This document shows positions 45,303-58,341 of a DNA stretch of 64,000 bases, piece by piece. The stretch lies in the NCBI GenBank assembly GCA_033675265.1, contig JAUJYZ010001520.1, positions 146,501-210,500 of the forward strand, given 5' to 3'. The notes under the pieces were generated by a model. That model was given only the letters and a program-made list of their open reading frames with translations. It was not told where the DNA came from and ran no database searches. Position 1 is the stretch's first letter. Each line of letters starts with the position of its first letter. This stretch comes from Actinostola sp. cb2023. Lineage: Eukaryota; Cnidaria; Anthozoa; Actiniaria; Actinostolidae. Both the position numbers and the translations under genes were made by a program.

Positions 45303-45363
45303 ACTTGTAACTTTGTACACTGTTTAATTGTACGTTTCGGCCATTCGGCCTTCATCAGCAAGT
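45303..45363 (-). ncRNA. hammerhead-like ribozyme motif
   Basis: On the minus strand: helix I strand ACTTG (45363-45359), the core CTGATGA (45358-45352), a stem AGGCC-GAAT-GGCC (45351-45339), GAAAC (45338-45334), then a stem GTACA/TGTAC and finally CAAGT (45307-45303), which pairs with the first strand. The core and helices I and II match a type I hammerhead. Helix III has an AAA bulge and the cleavage position is GUU or UUA, so activity is uncertain. Penelope-like elements are known to carry such motifs. Confidence 0.6.
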
Positions 45364-45744
45364 ATATATATATAAACAATTACAGAATCTAGACACGTAC
45401 ATACTATATCTATCCAACCATATTCTTCTCAAAAGCAAACCGTTTGTTTTCTTGTGTGTATACGTATACGAGAATGTATTAAACAATTCACTTGTAGATC
45501 TGATTGAAGTAACGCCTTTGTTTTCCCAGCACACTGGCTTTGATCTCTAAACTGAGCCTATACCACACTACATGGCACTGAGACTATCACCATTTCATTG
45601 ATATTAATTTCGTATCGTTGATAAAGGGGCACGAAACGTACTTTTTACCATATAGATCAGAGACCACAGGCATGAACACTCTGAAACACTATCCACTTAA
45701 AAGACCCTTAAAAAGGCATACTCTTCGTGTACATTTTAATTCCA

Positions 45745-45985
45745 ATATATACATGGTTTTACACCGAATCAGTTTTACACCGAAATTGCAACTGAATTTG
45801 CACGGAATTTACATAGAATTTACACGGAATTTACACCGCAATTGCAACTGAATTTGCACGGAATTTACATAGAATTTACACGGAATTTACACCGAAATTG
45901 CAACTGAATTTACACGGAATTTACATAGAATTTACACGGAATTTACACCGAAATTGCAACTGAATTTACACAGAAGTTTCCTCAG
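45745..45985. repeat. ACACGGAATTTACA minisatellite, member 2
   Basis: Nested repeats of GAATTTACACGGAATTTACA and ACCGAAATTGCAACTGAATT, with a longer period of about 65 bp (three copies), followed by CAGCCCAAAAGCGCTCG. Related to arrays at 35160 and 50696. Confidence 0.85.
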
Positions 45986-45989
45986 CCCA

Positions 45990-48900
45990 AAAGCGCTCGT
46001 TTATTCCCAGTGGACGGAAGTTCAAAATAATCAAATTTGATATCTCAGTCTACCGTTCTTGGAACTTGTGTCAAGTACAAAGGAAGTCGTAGACCTATGA
46101 AGAGTTTTAGTTCACGAAAACAGTTCCAGTTACAGAGTACATTGAGAAGTACCAACTCAAATGAATTAGTGAGTGATTGAGTGACCAAATGCAAACGGGA
46201 AGTCTTGAAATTGAAACGAACGGGGGCTATTTTTAGATATATTGGGATTATCCCGGATGGAGAAGTTCGGCAAGGTTTTATCTGATAGACCGGGTATTCA
46301 TTCGCAATCGGAAGCGGCTCAGTCTTAAACTCTTAGCTGTCTTTTAATCAAAATGTTGGTAAACTTGAGACACAAAGGCTGTAATGACTCAGTGGTTGGC
46401 CACTATTCTACATGAGTAAAAACCGCTGGAGGTTGAGCCATGATTATTTAGTGCTCAAAACATCTGTCTCCTTTTGGCTTTAGTTCTGATAGTAAACGAA
46501 CTTATCGGCACCATTTTAACTGACTATGATAATAAAGCCACACAGTGAATTGCAAAACAAATGAAAGCATTTTGTGTGTAATATGATTCTTGGCGAAAAA
46601 TTCACGAAACTGTCTACAACTGAAAGTATCAGTTGTCCTTCTTTATAGATTCAGATCAGTGTTGCGGGCAGCCAGTATGCCAATAAAAGGATATCTCTAT
46701 AATAGAATGTAACAGATGGAATTGAGGTAACTGAAGAACAAAGGATTCCTCGGGATAATTCAGCAGTCTATCTGGCGTAAGTCACGCTCAAAATCGGTAA
46801 ACCTGCAATCTGTTACTGGCTGTACACTGTACATCTCTCGCCTCCAACAACTGACTGAGACTAACAGAAGAGGTTTTAAGAAATCGTTGATAACAAAACT
46901 TCTGATTTCGAGTTAATTTTGATTCAGTCATGCAAGCCGAAAATAGACAAAAAAGTGAATTGAATGATCAGTATAGCAGCGAAAGTCAGAGTGAAATTTA
47001 TCAGTTCTTCAGAGTTAGCTAGTGTTGGCTGAAACGAGTAAAGAAGAAAAAGCTAAAAGATCACTTAATTGAAAGGTGTCTGCATAATTCTCGTGGAGTT
47101 CGAATCAGATAAAGTAAACAATTATTATTCTAGCTAACAGTGGTCATTAAAGCTATTAAAAAAGGGGAAAGATGATAATTAAGGTCGATCTCTGAAAGGG
47201 TAACGGATGATTATCAGTTAACTAAGTTATTCACAGACCTCACCGGAGTCAGACGTCTATATATACAGTAATCTGTATTTTGACTATTTTCCATTCAGGA
47301 AAATAAATAAAAATGAAGTAAGAGATTAATAGCAATTTTAACTCCCTTATTTCATGGCCAATGTAAAACTGATAAAACTAAAGATCTCTGCATTATAATT
47401 ACACGCATTTTGCATTTATTGTTACCGGTGAAGTTGGGCCGGCGAAACATTGCATTGGCTTCATGTCAATCAAATTCAAGTGCGTAATCATCAGCCATTT
47501 TGTAATGAAGAGAAAATTACTAGGAATTCATAAATTATTTCCGCTCGATCAAAGAAAAGCAGAAAGTACACTGACTCATACCAACGAAAAACTGAAATTA
47601 TTTTCTGAACTCTTTTGTTTCGATTGACGGATTCCCGAAGCTCAATGCAGTGCGCGAATACACGATACAAGGACAACGCCTATAATTCGTGCGACGATGC
47701 AATATTCATTGAACTGCGAGGTATTTGCGAGGTAACCGAAGTATGAATAAGCATAATGACTTTCAGCTTTAAAAAACAAATTTTAATCTTAACCCTCTAT
47801 GAGGTCGTTAGAAGAAAACAACTCTTTTTTTAAGACTAAGGACGATGTAACGGCATGATTGATCGTTAAAAAATAAAAAAATAAAAAAAATAAAAAGATT
47901 GATCATTTCGATCTCATACCAACAACCATAGCATGCCATGCATACCCAAACCACAAGATCAATGCGGTTATCAATTCACTCTACGGTCACGAATCGTCAC
48001 AGGAGAATTTTGGTAATTTTGGTTTTATTGTTCGAATTTTATTTTAAAGTCTATAAGATAAACGACAAGCTGCTAAAACGACATGAAGACAAGATAGGAT
48101 GAACACAAGTGTTTGGTCACATACCGTTGTTTGGTTAATTTTTTTTGAGCATCGGGAAAGATTTGTCACAAGTAGTCAGCTAGAATTTCTCTGGCACGCC
48201 CCCACATTCTAGTACATACAAACATGGGCTCAAATTCAAGGTTTTTTGCAATTTTCCTCGTATAAATGCATATAACTAAAAAGTTAACGACGGATTTAGT
48301 TTTTTTGATCTTTCGTGGACCATATTATTTGGCTATAATTGAAATTCGATGCAAAAAAGTACCGTATTTTTTTAGTTGAATGGGTCTACCTTACAAGAGA
48401 ATTGGCGTGACATGACCTCAAACTGGCCTGTCAGCCCACATAAATAGCTTTTATTGAAACTACACAGGCCTAGTCACGAAATTAACTACGGATTAGCATA
48501 GCCCGCGCTTTTATGGACATTTTGATACCAAATACATGTTAGTTCGTAAAATTTTCGCACCGTATTTCGGCCAGTTTTTATAGAGTCCCATACAGAGTAT
48601 ATACACAACAGCCTCGAAGCTCTTCCTAGTATTTATATCTATTGATCATTGTATTAGTTTGACTCGATGTAAACTCCTGGGCATTCAAAAATATGATGTG
48701 TCAGGCTTCTCTGGTGTTGTTAGTATGACTATTGATAACAGCTTGTGCCTTCGCCGTTGCACAAACAAAACTGATGATGATCTGAGGGAACTTATAGCGG
48801 GTGAAAATACTCAATGCAAAGCAGTGGTGAACCCTTTTTCCATGCACAATTAATGTAACAAGTAAGTGTTATATATGTCGATGTATTAATCAGATCTAAT

Positions 48901-50690
48901 CACGGCATGAAATTATAAAAGCAATAATCTATGACTGATTTGGGGATTTCGTGGAGGGGGAGGGGAGGGGGTCAAGCGAAAATATAAATTAAACTGAAGT
49001 ACATATTGCATATTATATATATAATATTAATATACCGAAGTGAAAAACAATCAGAAACTGACAGGAAAAAAAGAAGAATAAGAATTCGAAGGGATTCGCA
49101 GGGGCTAGGACCGAAAAGACCAAATGTTCCAATTTGTAGGCAAATCTTTTCCGATGAAGCAAAAATGGTAACCATTTTCAAATCACGGAAATAATAATAG
49201 TGAAACCAAAGACTTTCCGCCTTTGATAAACCTGTGGATTTACTTGAAATGATAGCTCTCAGTAATGGAAATTAAATATTTTTTTTTTTGGAAGTTGGAA
49301 ACCTACGGTACCGTGACACTCAAATGGCTTCCTTTCTTTACCAATCAAAAAGCGTGCAGATCCATCTCTTTCAATACGACATGGCACGTACACCGTATTT
49401 CCCGCTCGTACGAAAAGACTCTATAACAAGAAGTTCAATACGATTCTAGTATTGTTTATTTGTCTACATATAGAAATTAGTTTTCAAGGTCGAGTTAAAC
49501 CGGCTTTAATCTTCAATCTATAAGTCTTCAGGCGGGAAAAGTCGGCACAAAGTCGAAAGTTATTAAAGCCAAGATTTTAATGAAACATGGTGCCGTCTAT
49601 ATGTCTGAAGTAGAACTGGATAGCTCTGAGTCAATAGAAATCTATAGAAAACATTTAAGGAAGACTCCAGGAAACAGTAACTTAAACACTGAATCGGCAT
49701 GGAGCAAAGCCACAATTGATCATGAAATGATCATTATTATTATTATTATTAATTATGATTAATGATGTATGAGATAAATTGGCGACGTATTCCTTCCTTG
49801 ATGTGTGTTTTTAAAATGTTTTTCATTAGTAAAGTTTAGTGATAAGAAGTCAACACGCGCGCGTCATTAGGACACTACGACGCCACAACACTGATGACTG
49901 AACAGCAAGAATGTTTCTCGAAGGAAAAAGCAAGATTTGCATGCTATAAGACATGGCCTCTAATTACAAAGAAATAGACCAAAAACAACAAACACAGGAA
50001 TCAATCACGGTTTTTTTCTGTATGTTTTTCTCTCTTGTTTTCGGCTATTACTATGAGTAGGCTGGCGTCCTGTGTCTCCTGTGGTGAATCATGTCATCCT
50101 ATGTCTAATCCACTGTAGTCAATGTTTTCAAAGGCGAAAACAACATACTCAAGGTACACTAATGGAAAAGCTTTGGCAAAGGGCTTTTTGTGTGAGTTCT
50201 AATGTCGCTGGAGGATCGAATGACAAGAGAAGCCATAATTGAACGAGTTGATGGTACGCGCACGCGCTTCGAAACCGTTATTTTTGGATCAATTACGGAA
50301 GACGCCCATTGCATCTAGTAGTAATACTAGTGGTAAAACCTTTATTTACAGGGTTGTGCTTTCCATACTGTTATCAATAGAGCCCTAATTAATCTCTCTA
50401 TCTCTCTCATTCATTAAGTTACATATTATTAATTTATATTCATTAAAAATATTGAAATTGCTACTAGGACGAGCTCTCGGTAGATCGATCTAGCACAAGC
50501 CTGCGCGCTAGTAATTTTAAATAGCAAGTACATTTCAACAAGATCGTTGCACTGAAGAAGATCCGAGGTAGGATCGAAACGTTTGTAGTTTTAAGACAAA
50601 TATAAAAGCCAGAAACAACACAATTTTTAGTTATAATAATATATTTTGACAATCATTAATCACTAAAGCCATCAGGATCTAAACTAAAAC
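45990..50690. other. 4.7-kb stretch with no recognised gene or repeat family
   Basis: Apart from short A-rich runs (47867-47900), a G-rich patch (48950-48975) and a CTGAAGA...GAAAC motif at 50552-50580, this region shows neither exons with conserved motifs nor inverted or tandem repeats. A 64-residue frame at 48659-48853 (CKLLGIQKYDVSG) is not assigned. It may contain intergenic regulatory DNA. Confidence 0.45.
50552..50580 (+). ncRNA. partial hammerhead-like core
   Basis: CTGAAGA, stem GATCC/GGATC with loop GAGGTA, then GAAAC. Helix I could not be matched, so this is probably a decayed retroelement motif. Confidence 0.3.
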
Positions 50691-50695
50691 ACACG

Positions 50696-50945
50696 CTCTT
50701 GGGCGGTATACATTTCGTGTAAATTCGGTAAAAATTTCGTGTAAATTCGGTATACATTTCGTGTAAATTTGGTATACATTTCGTGTAAATTCGGTATACA
50801 TTTCGTGTAAATTCGGTAAAAATTTCGTGCAAATTCGGTATACATTTCGTGTAAATTTGGTATACATTTCGTGTAAATTTGGTCAGTATAAATTTCGTGT
50901 AAATTCGGTATAAATTTCGTGTAAGTTGTGTGTAATTGTTCAAAA
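50696..50945. repeat. TTTCGTGTAAATTCGGTA minisatellite, member 3
   Basis: About 10 units of roughly 23 bp (TTTCGTGTAAATTCGGTA plus TACAT variants). Preceded by ACGCTCTTGGGCGG, the inverse of the flank beside member 1. Confidence 0.88.
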
Positions 50946-51496
50946 TCTTGTAAATTTAATTTAAACGAATTTAATTTACACAGAATCGGACCTAACATTT
51001 TCAAAAGCACTTTTCCATTTTTTTTCTCTCTCTTTAGGAATATTTTTTTCTGCCGATCTTCCGAGTTTATATTAAAACAAGAATAATATTCAACTCGGTA
51101 GAAACTGACTTTAATTTTTCGTATTGAATTATAAGTATGTATATAATGATATAGCGCAGTCAATTCACGATTACTGTGTGTTGAAACAAAGCAAATCACT
51201 GGGGAAAATCACTATTTTCAACCTTTGAATTAGTCCCTTTTCGCGTTCACAGTCTGTCCCCGGGACAGATCCCGTTGTAAAAACGCTGTACTGTACCTCG
51301 AGTCAGTGTAAATTATTCAACAACAAGAACACGAAAAAATATTGACATGAAGCTGAAGGACTGTTCTCTGAATCAAGGTATCCTGTAGTAAATACGTCCA
51401 GTTTGTCAAGGACAGCGGTCATCTCTAAACAACGCGAAATTAACTGGAGTATTGATTGGAACTGATTTGAATTGCCAACGGAGGTTTGAATTAGCC

Positions 51497-51897
51497 ACTT
51501 TAGAAACGAGTAAAGGACTGGGAACGAGTTTTTAGGATTAATCTAATTAAGAAATGAACCCCATCACAAGAAAGAGCATGTCAGAATTAGAAGTTTCAGG
51601 AGTTTGATAGGGTTTGGACAAGTAGCAAATGAACTGCAGACATTCAAAAACTGCAAAAAAAAACTGCAAAGAAATGTATGGTTACGGGGGACGCTTGTCC
51701 CCTGTAACCATACATTTCTTTGTAAATTTTGAGATGTTTGGAAAGCTGTTACTCGTTCAATATCTAACTAAGCCTATCGAAACTTTGTAAACTTACTGAT
51801 TCTGACATGCTCTTTCTTGTGATGCGGTTCATTTCTTAATTAGATTAAGTCTAAAAACTCGTTCCCAGTCCTTCACTCGTTTGTAAAGTGGCCAATT
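51497..51897. mobile_element. 400-bp inverted-repeat MITE
   Basis: The arms share AAACGAGT...GACTGGGAACGAGTTTTTA, TTAATTAGATTAA-type blocks and CTTTCTTGTGATG in mirrored copies. The centre CCATACATTTCTTTG / GGTTACGGGGGACG forms a hairpin. Confidence 0.82.
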
Positions 51898-52073
51898 GAA
51901 CGCGCGCGTTTTCTCGCACTGAATCTTGAAGAAAAACAAACCAGAAACTAAAAAAGTAAAACTACTGCATCATCCTTATTTTTTTATCATGACATTGTAT
52001 TCTATGTAAGGTACATAGTATCAGGATTTGATACATTGTGATTTGGGGCTTTGCATCTGTGCTAGACTGTTAA

Positions 52074-52207
52074 CAGTCCCTCTTTTCCCTCCAGACTCAG
52101 TCGAACGAGCTAGAGAAAAACAGATCCCGGGAAAAAACCGATCCCGCGTCCACGTGATTCTAAAAACTCGTCTTCACTGAGTCTGGAGGGAAAAGGAGGG
52201 ACTGTTC
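52074..52207. repeat. 134-bp inverted repeat
   Basis: ACAGTCCCTCTTTTCCCTCC and CAGACTCAGT at the left, mirrored at the right. Confidence 0.8.
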
Positions 52208-52209
52208 GC

Positions 52210-52970
52210 AGACTACATCTGTGCACGAGTTACTGGATAAGGGTTTGAAATCTCAAAATGAAATTATGTGACGTCAAAGTAATAGAGAGTTTAAGAGTTT
52301 AAGCATCACGTTTACGCGAACGCCAAACGTCAGATTGACTTTTGAGCTTTAATTTGCTTTAAAAACGTACGTCAAATAAACGGGAAAACTTCCAAATGAA
52401 TACTTATGTTTTTTAAGAACGAGAAAATGACCTCATTTACGTCCGATCGCGCGAAAGGATAGAGAGCAAACGCAGCAAAACCATGTTCACGTCACAGTTT
52501 GGACGTTAATGACATTTTAAAACTGCAGAAACTTTTCTTCGTTTTCTCTTCATAATTCCATAGACTTTTTGGCTCATTTTAGTTCAAAGCGCTGCTTGAA
52601 AAACACTTAATAATAATGATGGCAAATGCCTGCTCTGGACTGAATCACCAAATTAACATTAGTAATGCTAAGTTCAAATCACATAACACTGAACCACCCC
52701 AATATCCACTACATATTGACGTGATTTCCAAAATAGAAAAATAATTAAGGCTGAAATGCGCTTTGGGAAATCTATTCCAAGTCAAAAAGCCGTGATATAC
52801 CGTAGTCATTTCGTGATTAGATATAGGTTAAAAAAGTGAGTGCGAGGGTGGTAGCCCTGCGGGATTGATTTATAAAAATACAAATACTACAAATCCGATT
52901 TCCTCTCACTTGGTTTCAATTCCGTTTTGCTAAACAAGGCTTACTTATGCTTTTAAAAGCGATTTCGTAT
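52210..52970. other. gene-free stretch
   Basis: Nothing recognised. Confidence 0.4.
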
Positions 52971-52976
52971 AGGTAC

Positions 52977-53091
52977 ATCCTCGGGAACCCAGTGGTATAT
53001 TCTGTCGCTCGTTACTCGCTCCCAGAGAACGGTATTTCTCTGGGAGCGAGTAACGAGCGACAGAATATATCCCTGGGTTACCGAGGATGGT
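52977..53091. mobile_element. miniature of family B (115 bp)
   Basis: CATCCTCGGGAACCCAG, then TATATTCTGTCGCTCGTTAC, and the mirror image after only a few bases: the ends of the 1062-2687 element with nothing in between. Confidence 0.88.
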
Positions 53092-53422
53092 ATAGGCATA
53101 AACATTTAGCGATTAGATATAGGTTTAATAAAGCGATTACGAGGGTCATATAGCCCACGGTCTTGGATTTATAAAAAAAAACACTTTCCGTTTTGCTAAA
53201 CTTAGCAACTACAATTAATAGGCTTAATTAGGTTTTTCAAAGCGTCTTTTGATTCGGATTCAGTATACCCTCAAGTCCTTAACTTTGAAGTGCTAAAGTG
53301 TTTTATTATAGCATATACAAGACTGTCGAGCCCAGGACGATGAAAACTGACAAAATCTCAGTTCATTCAGAGAATTGAGTCATTTTGATGTCAAACATAA
53401 AGTTGTGTTGTTCTAATAAACA

Positions 53423-53745
53423 TAACTATGATATAACGCGCGCTCTGTTTGGCCAAAGGATGCGTATTCCGCGTGCTTTATGAGAGCACACAGCACGCAC
53501 GCGCAGATATTCAAACATTTTTGTAACGAACAAAAGTGAAAACTTGCCTTAAATTCATAATTGTATTTTATAAAAGAAATAGAAAACTCGGCAGATGTGC
53601 TCTGCATTTGCACTGACTTTTAGAACACGCTGGGACTACGCGTCGTGCTTCTCCTAACACTTCTCTCGTGTTCTGAACAGTCTCCGCGTGCTATAAATCA
53701 CTGCACATAGCACGCGCGCTCGTTTTATATTTCTTCAATAGTTAC
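53423..53745. mobile_element. 320-bp repeat, family K copy 1
   Basis: Contains ATGATATAACGCGCGCTCTG, GGATGCGTATTCCGCGTGCT and near its end GCACATAGCACGCGCGCTCG. Copy 2 is at 59537-59866. The ends GATATAACGCGCGCTC and CACGCGCGCTCGTTTT... are partially inverted internally. Confidence 0.8.
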
Positions 53746-54010
53746 ATACAGCCATTCTCAAAAAGGTTGTCCAGATGAAAAGACTATAATACAACAATAA
53801 ATTCATGTGAATCATTATATGTTTTCAGTTTCTGCGCGCGGAACTGCGAGTTGATACCAACGCCATTACATTCAGTATTCACAATGCCGTGTACTTTTGC
53901 ATCTCAAATTGAAATTCCACGTGAGGAAATTGAATACGTAATGAATCACGTGACTTTATTGTAGTATTGTAGTCTTTTCATCTGGACAACCTTTGTGAGA
54001 ATGACTGTAT
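53746..54010. mobile_element. TA-flanked MITE, family G copy 2
   Basis: Same ends and interior as 25548-25795, with an extra segment around TTTCTGCGCGCGGAA. Confidence 0.8.
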
Positions 54011-54097
54011 ATAAGAGTTTCAAATTAGTTGTAATTCAAGTTACGTAACCATATTCTTGAATGTATCAAACCAGACGAATCCTTTTATTATAATAAT

Positions 54098-54180
54098 AAT
54101 AATAATTTTCGTCGTCACAGACGCCATTATCAATAATGGTAATGATAATGGCGTCTGTGACGCCGAAACGTCGTCTCATT
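54098..54180. repeat. short hairpin with GCCGAAACGTCG
   Basis: CACAGACGCCATTATCA and its inverse surround a small loop, followed by GCCGAAACGTCGTCTC. A similar tail occurs at 26040-26085 (ATGTCGAAACGTCGTAAC). Likely retroelement ends. Confidence 0.55.
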
Positions 54181-54715
54181 ATCTCTTAGTTTTATATTGA
54201 TATGTATAAATAGAGTGGTTTTCATTAACCCGTTAAACAAAGTGTACTAAATAGAGTGTAACAGTCAGATTCATACAATAGAAAACAAAAGAATTAGAGT
54301 GTAGTGGTGCTAAATACGCTAAAGACCCACACAAAAACGCTGTGCGTTTTCCTATTGTTTCTGGTAATGAGCTGAAATTAAAATTGTTCTCAATTCCATT
54401 GAGGATAGAGAACAATATAAAAACGATGCGCTTTCAAACGAAAACGGAGTAGTGTGGAAGGGGCTTAATATAAAACGGTGCTCATCATGGACTTTGTTTT
54501 TATTATTTTGATGTATTTATTTGATTTTCATAGTTTGAAAATCCACGTTTACAACACGCCTCAAACAAAAACGTTTTGTCACTCAAACAGGTGTTTTATT
54601 GTGATTCTCAATGCATGAATGAATGCCAAACCTTTATTTAAACAAGGTAAGTCTCTTCAGAACAAAGCGTTCTGCTATCAATGGGAGTCCTACTATAAAA
54701 TATAAATATAAATTA

Positions 54716-54972
54716 CTTTGTAACTTTGGTTTTTCGCTTCTGTCAATCAACATATAAAAATCAGAAAACTTAAAAATAAAAGTCAGAAGGTCGACCCACC
54801 AAATGGAAACCAAATAGTGATTTTGAGCTAAATTATGGATCATTTGGTCGAAGAATGCTTTTTAGTTTTGAATTTGTTTGAGTTTTGAATTTGATTGACA
54901 GAAGCGAAAAAACAAGTTCCAGCCGACTGTTTGAATGTCTGAGTTCGCATAATCAGCTGAGAATCGCAGTAA
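54716..54972. mobile_element. MITE, family C copy 2
   Basis: Matches 1394-1690 including CCACCAAATGGAAACCAAAT; the left arm is truncated. Confidence 0.78.
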
Positions 54973-54974
54973 AA

Positions 54975-56030
54975 GTGGTAAAAATAAACACTGATTGATG
55001 CAACAGTTCATAACGAGTTGCTTTAGTCTAGGGATACTTAGAACAATTAGTTCCACGAGTACAAAGCACTCGACGTTATGCATCTGTGTATGGATGGATA
55101 TACGTACGTTTCGTTAAAAAAGACGGAACATGCATCACAATGCCACAGCGTGAATTATATTAACAAAAGTTACATATCTATCTATCTATCGCGTGGTTTG
55201 AACTGAAAACAATGCCCGTCGCGTGCTGGCCCGCGTTAAGGCCCTGTTCACAGAGAAATTTAAAATCAAGAACAATTAGAACTGCGTGAGGCAAAGTGTA
55301 GATTATCAAAAAAATCATCCTTCAAATCTTGATAAAAACATTATCAACAGCTGAAATTGACCCTAAAATTAGATCAGTCGTTTGGAAAACTCTTAACTAC
55401 TCCAGTTTATCAAGTAGACTAAATCAATTAGAGTGATGCGGTCAGAGAGATTAAGTTAACTAAGGTAACTGAGGGATTCGCGTGAGAGACCCCAACTAAG
55501 TATGACCATTAGTTTTAGTAATTACAAGACCAACAGGGGAGCTAAACAATAATAGTTTCTGTTGTTTTCAGCCGGCATCTGTTTGCAAATTTTCATTTCA
55601 AAATTCTATGCTGCTCCAAATTTGTTGTAACTGTTGTTCATTAAACATATGTTTTTTCTTGTTTCAATGGAAAACCCCTTTTAGAAAAATACAAATTGAT
55701 GGACTTCGAAGAAAATAATTTTATACTTTCGCATAAGATGTTGTACACCGAAAAATCGTTGAGAAATGTAATGGCTTCTGATCGATCTGAGCAAAAAAAA
55801 TTTTTCAGTTTTATATTTTAAAACCCCTTATCAATTCTCTAGAGCCCTTTTCGAGCGCGACCCCCTGCAAGAATACTCAAGATCTGGGTTTATCACTATG
55901 TACGATTTTACCCTAGGTTAGCCATGTTTAACCCCGGGTTAGCGTTAACCCACTTTCGAACAACCGGGCCCAGGGTTAACGCTAACCCAGGGTTAAACAA
56001 TTCTAGCCGTGTTTGAACCGATGGCCATGC
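54975..56030. other. gene-free stretch with a hairpin
   Basis: Only structure: inverted TTTAACCC.GGGTTAGCGTTAACC at about 55926-56005. Confidence 0.4.
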
Positions 56031-56031
56031 A

Positions 56032-57013
56032 GTTAAAACAGGCTTGACAAAAAACATTGCCTTCGTATATATTTATCAGCGTTGTTACGATCGATAACGA
56101 GGTACATTTATTATTATTAGGGATCAGAGTTCGTTAAAACAGGCTTGGCAAAAAACATTGCCTTCGTATATATTTATCAGCGTTGTTACGATCGATAATG
56201 AGGTACATTTATTATTATTAGGGATCAGAGTTCGTTAAAACAGGCTTGGCAAAAAACATTGCCTTCGTATATATTTATCAGCGTTGTTACGATCGATAAC
56301 GAGGTACATTTATTATTATTAGGGATCAGAGTTCGTTAAAACAGGCTTGACAAAAAACATTGCCTTCGTATATATTTATCAGCGTTGTTACGATCGATAA
56401 CGAGGTACATTTATTATTATTAGGGATCAGAGTTCGTTAAAACAGGCTTGGCAAAAAACATTGCCTTCGTATATATTTATCAGCGTTGTTACGATCGATA
56501 ATGAGGTACATTTATTATTATTAGGGATCAGAGTTCGTTAAAACAGGCTTGGCAAAAAACATTGCCTTCGTATATATTTATCAGCGTTGTTACGATCGAT
56601 AACGAGGTACATTTATTATTATTAGGGATCAGAGTTCGTTAAAACAGGCTTGACAAAAAACATTGCCTTCGTATATATTTATCAGCGTTGTTACGATCGA
56701 TAACGAGGTACATTTATTATTATTAGGGATCAGAGTTCGTTAAAACAGGCTTGGCAAAAAACATTGCCTTCGTATATATTTCTCAAGGTTGTTACGATCG
56801 ATAACGAGGTACATTTATTATTATTAGGGATCAGAGTTCGTTAAAACAGGCTTGGCAAAAAACATTGCCTTCGTATATATTTCTCAAGGTTGTTACGATC
56901 GATAACGAGGTACATTTATTATTATTAGGGATCAGAGTTCGTTAAAACAGGCTTGGCAAAAAACATTGCCTTCGTATATATTTCTCAAGGTTGTTACGAT
57001 CGATAACGAGGTA
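56032..57013. repeat. 101-bp satellite, 9.7 copies, trimeric higher-order pattern
   Basis: Units start at 56032, 56133, 56234 and so on to 56941. Diagnostic sites cycle with period three: CTTGACAA in units 1, 4 and 7, CTTGGCAA in the others; ATAATGAGG in units 2 and 5. Units 8-10 share the variant TTCTCAAGGTTGTT. Each unit carries ATTACGATCGATAA-like and GGGATCAGAG segments. Confidence 0.95.
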
Positions 57014-57159
57014 TTATTACTATTATATGGGATCAGGGATCACAGACCAGAAGATCACTTGATCGTGGATCAACATGTTCGTATCATTATTATCATCATG
57101 GGATCAGGGATTACGTACTGTTGGATAGGGAATCAAGGAAGTGGGATCATCAAAGGTCG

Positions 57160-57480
57160 CATGGGATCACGGATCACAGAGCTTTAATCGGGAATTACCA
57201 GTAGGCATATGGGATCAGGGATCAGAGGTGGATCTGACATCATTAGAGTCAGATTACAGATCCGGGTTTGGACACCGTAGAGCTGTAATCGGGAATTACC
57301 AGTAGCATATGGGATCAGGGATCAGAGGTGGATCTGACATCATTAGAGCAGATTACAGACCCGGGTTTGGACGCCGTAGAGCTGTAATCGGGAATTACCA
57401 GTAACATATGGGATCAGGGATCAGAGGCGGATCTGACATCATTAGAGTCAGATTACAGACCCGGGTTTGCATGATATTTA
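57160..57480. repeat. about 110-bp tandem repeat, three copies
   Basis: Units contain AGCTGTAATCGGGAATTACC, ATATGGGATCAGGGATCAGA and GATTACAGACCCGGG. The GGGATCAGGGATCA element links it with the neighbouring 101-bp satellite. Confidence 0.88.
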
Positions 57481-57484
57481 ATGG

Positions 57485-58340
57485 GATCCATCATTTTTGA
57501 TGAGATCAAAAGATCGACATTTCCGTCAATCGAAGAAACGATATTCGTGACTTTATTGGCAACAGAAAGCATCAAGCATTCGGAGTTGAAGCAGTCTAGA
57601 CACCCCGCAAATTGAGCCGGAATCGCACATTCAATTTCGTAATAATTCGAAAAATAAATAAATAAATTCAGGCGTTTTTTTTTGCCGAATTATATCAATC
57701 AGATAAACGATTAAGTAAGACAGTATATGTTATTCACGCCTCTAGCCAAATGAATATATGGCCTACGGCAAACGTCGAACCGAACCATGAACTTAATTCA
57801 GTCGAACCTATTAATTTTGTGGATACACTGCATTAAACCTTTATTATTTTTATTATTATTGTTAAATAGGCTGATGGATAGTAATAATGTGATGGTCCCG
57901 TGATTATAATTTGCTGATAAGGCTTATTTTTAATAGGATCGGCGCGACTTAAGTTCGACGTTTACATTAGGCCTAAGATAATTGTAAGTAAAATTATCTT
58001 ATTTTAATTAAAATTATCTTATAAATAAAAAGGGTTCTTAAAAGCTTTCGAAAGTCGGTTTGCAGCAAGTAGCCAGGCGTTCCACGTTTTGGTAAAGCAT
58101 TGGAGGCTCGTTCTCATGCTCTTCTCCTCCCATTGTGGAGGGGAGGAGAAGAGCCTGGGGACAAAGTTGAACTAGAACGCAGACGAAAGCTAACGTTATA
58201 TGTTTTTAATTGGACAGGTAGTGTTCCTCAAAGAACAATGTTCCGAAAAGCTTCTTCAAATGTATTTTCCCAAAAAGTATAAATATCATCAATATCAATA
58301 AAAAATATTTGAATAAATAACAAATGGTGTGAGTTGGCTG
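57485..58340. other. downstream region of the second cyclase
   Basis: No exon seen. TTTATT at about 57840 would be an AATAAA on the minus strand, 500 bp past the stop. A hairpin CTCTTCTCCTCCC/GGGAGGAGAAGAG lies at 58119-58155. Confidence 0.4.
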
Positions 58341-58341
58341 A

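Noticed and set aside
48659..48853. 64-residue frame that might be an exon (CKLLGIQKYDVSG)
   Set aside because: A faint likeness to discoidin-type domain starts, but no supporting neighbouring exon or complete motif.
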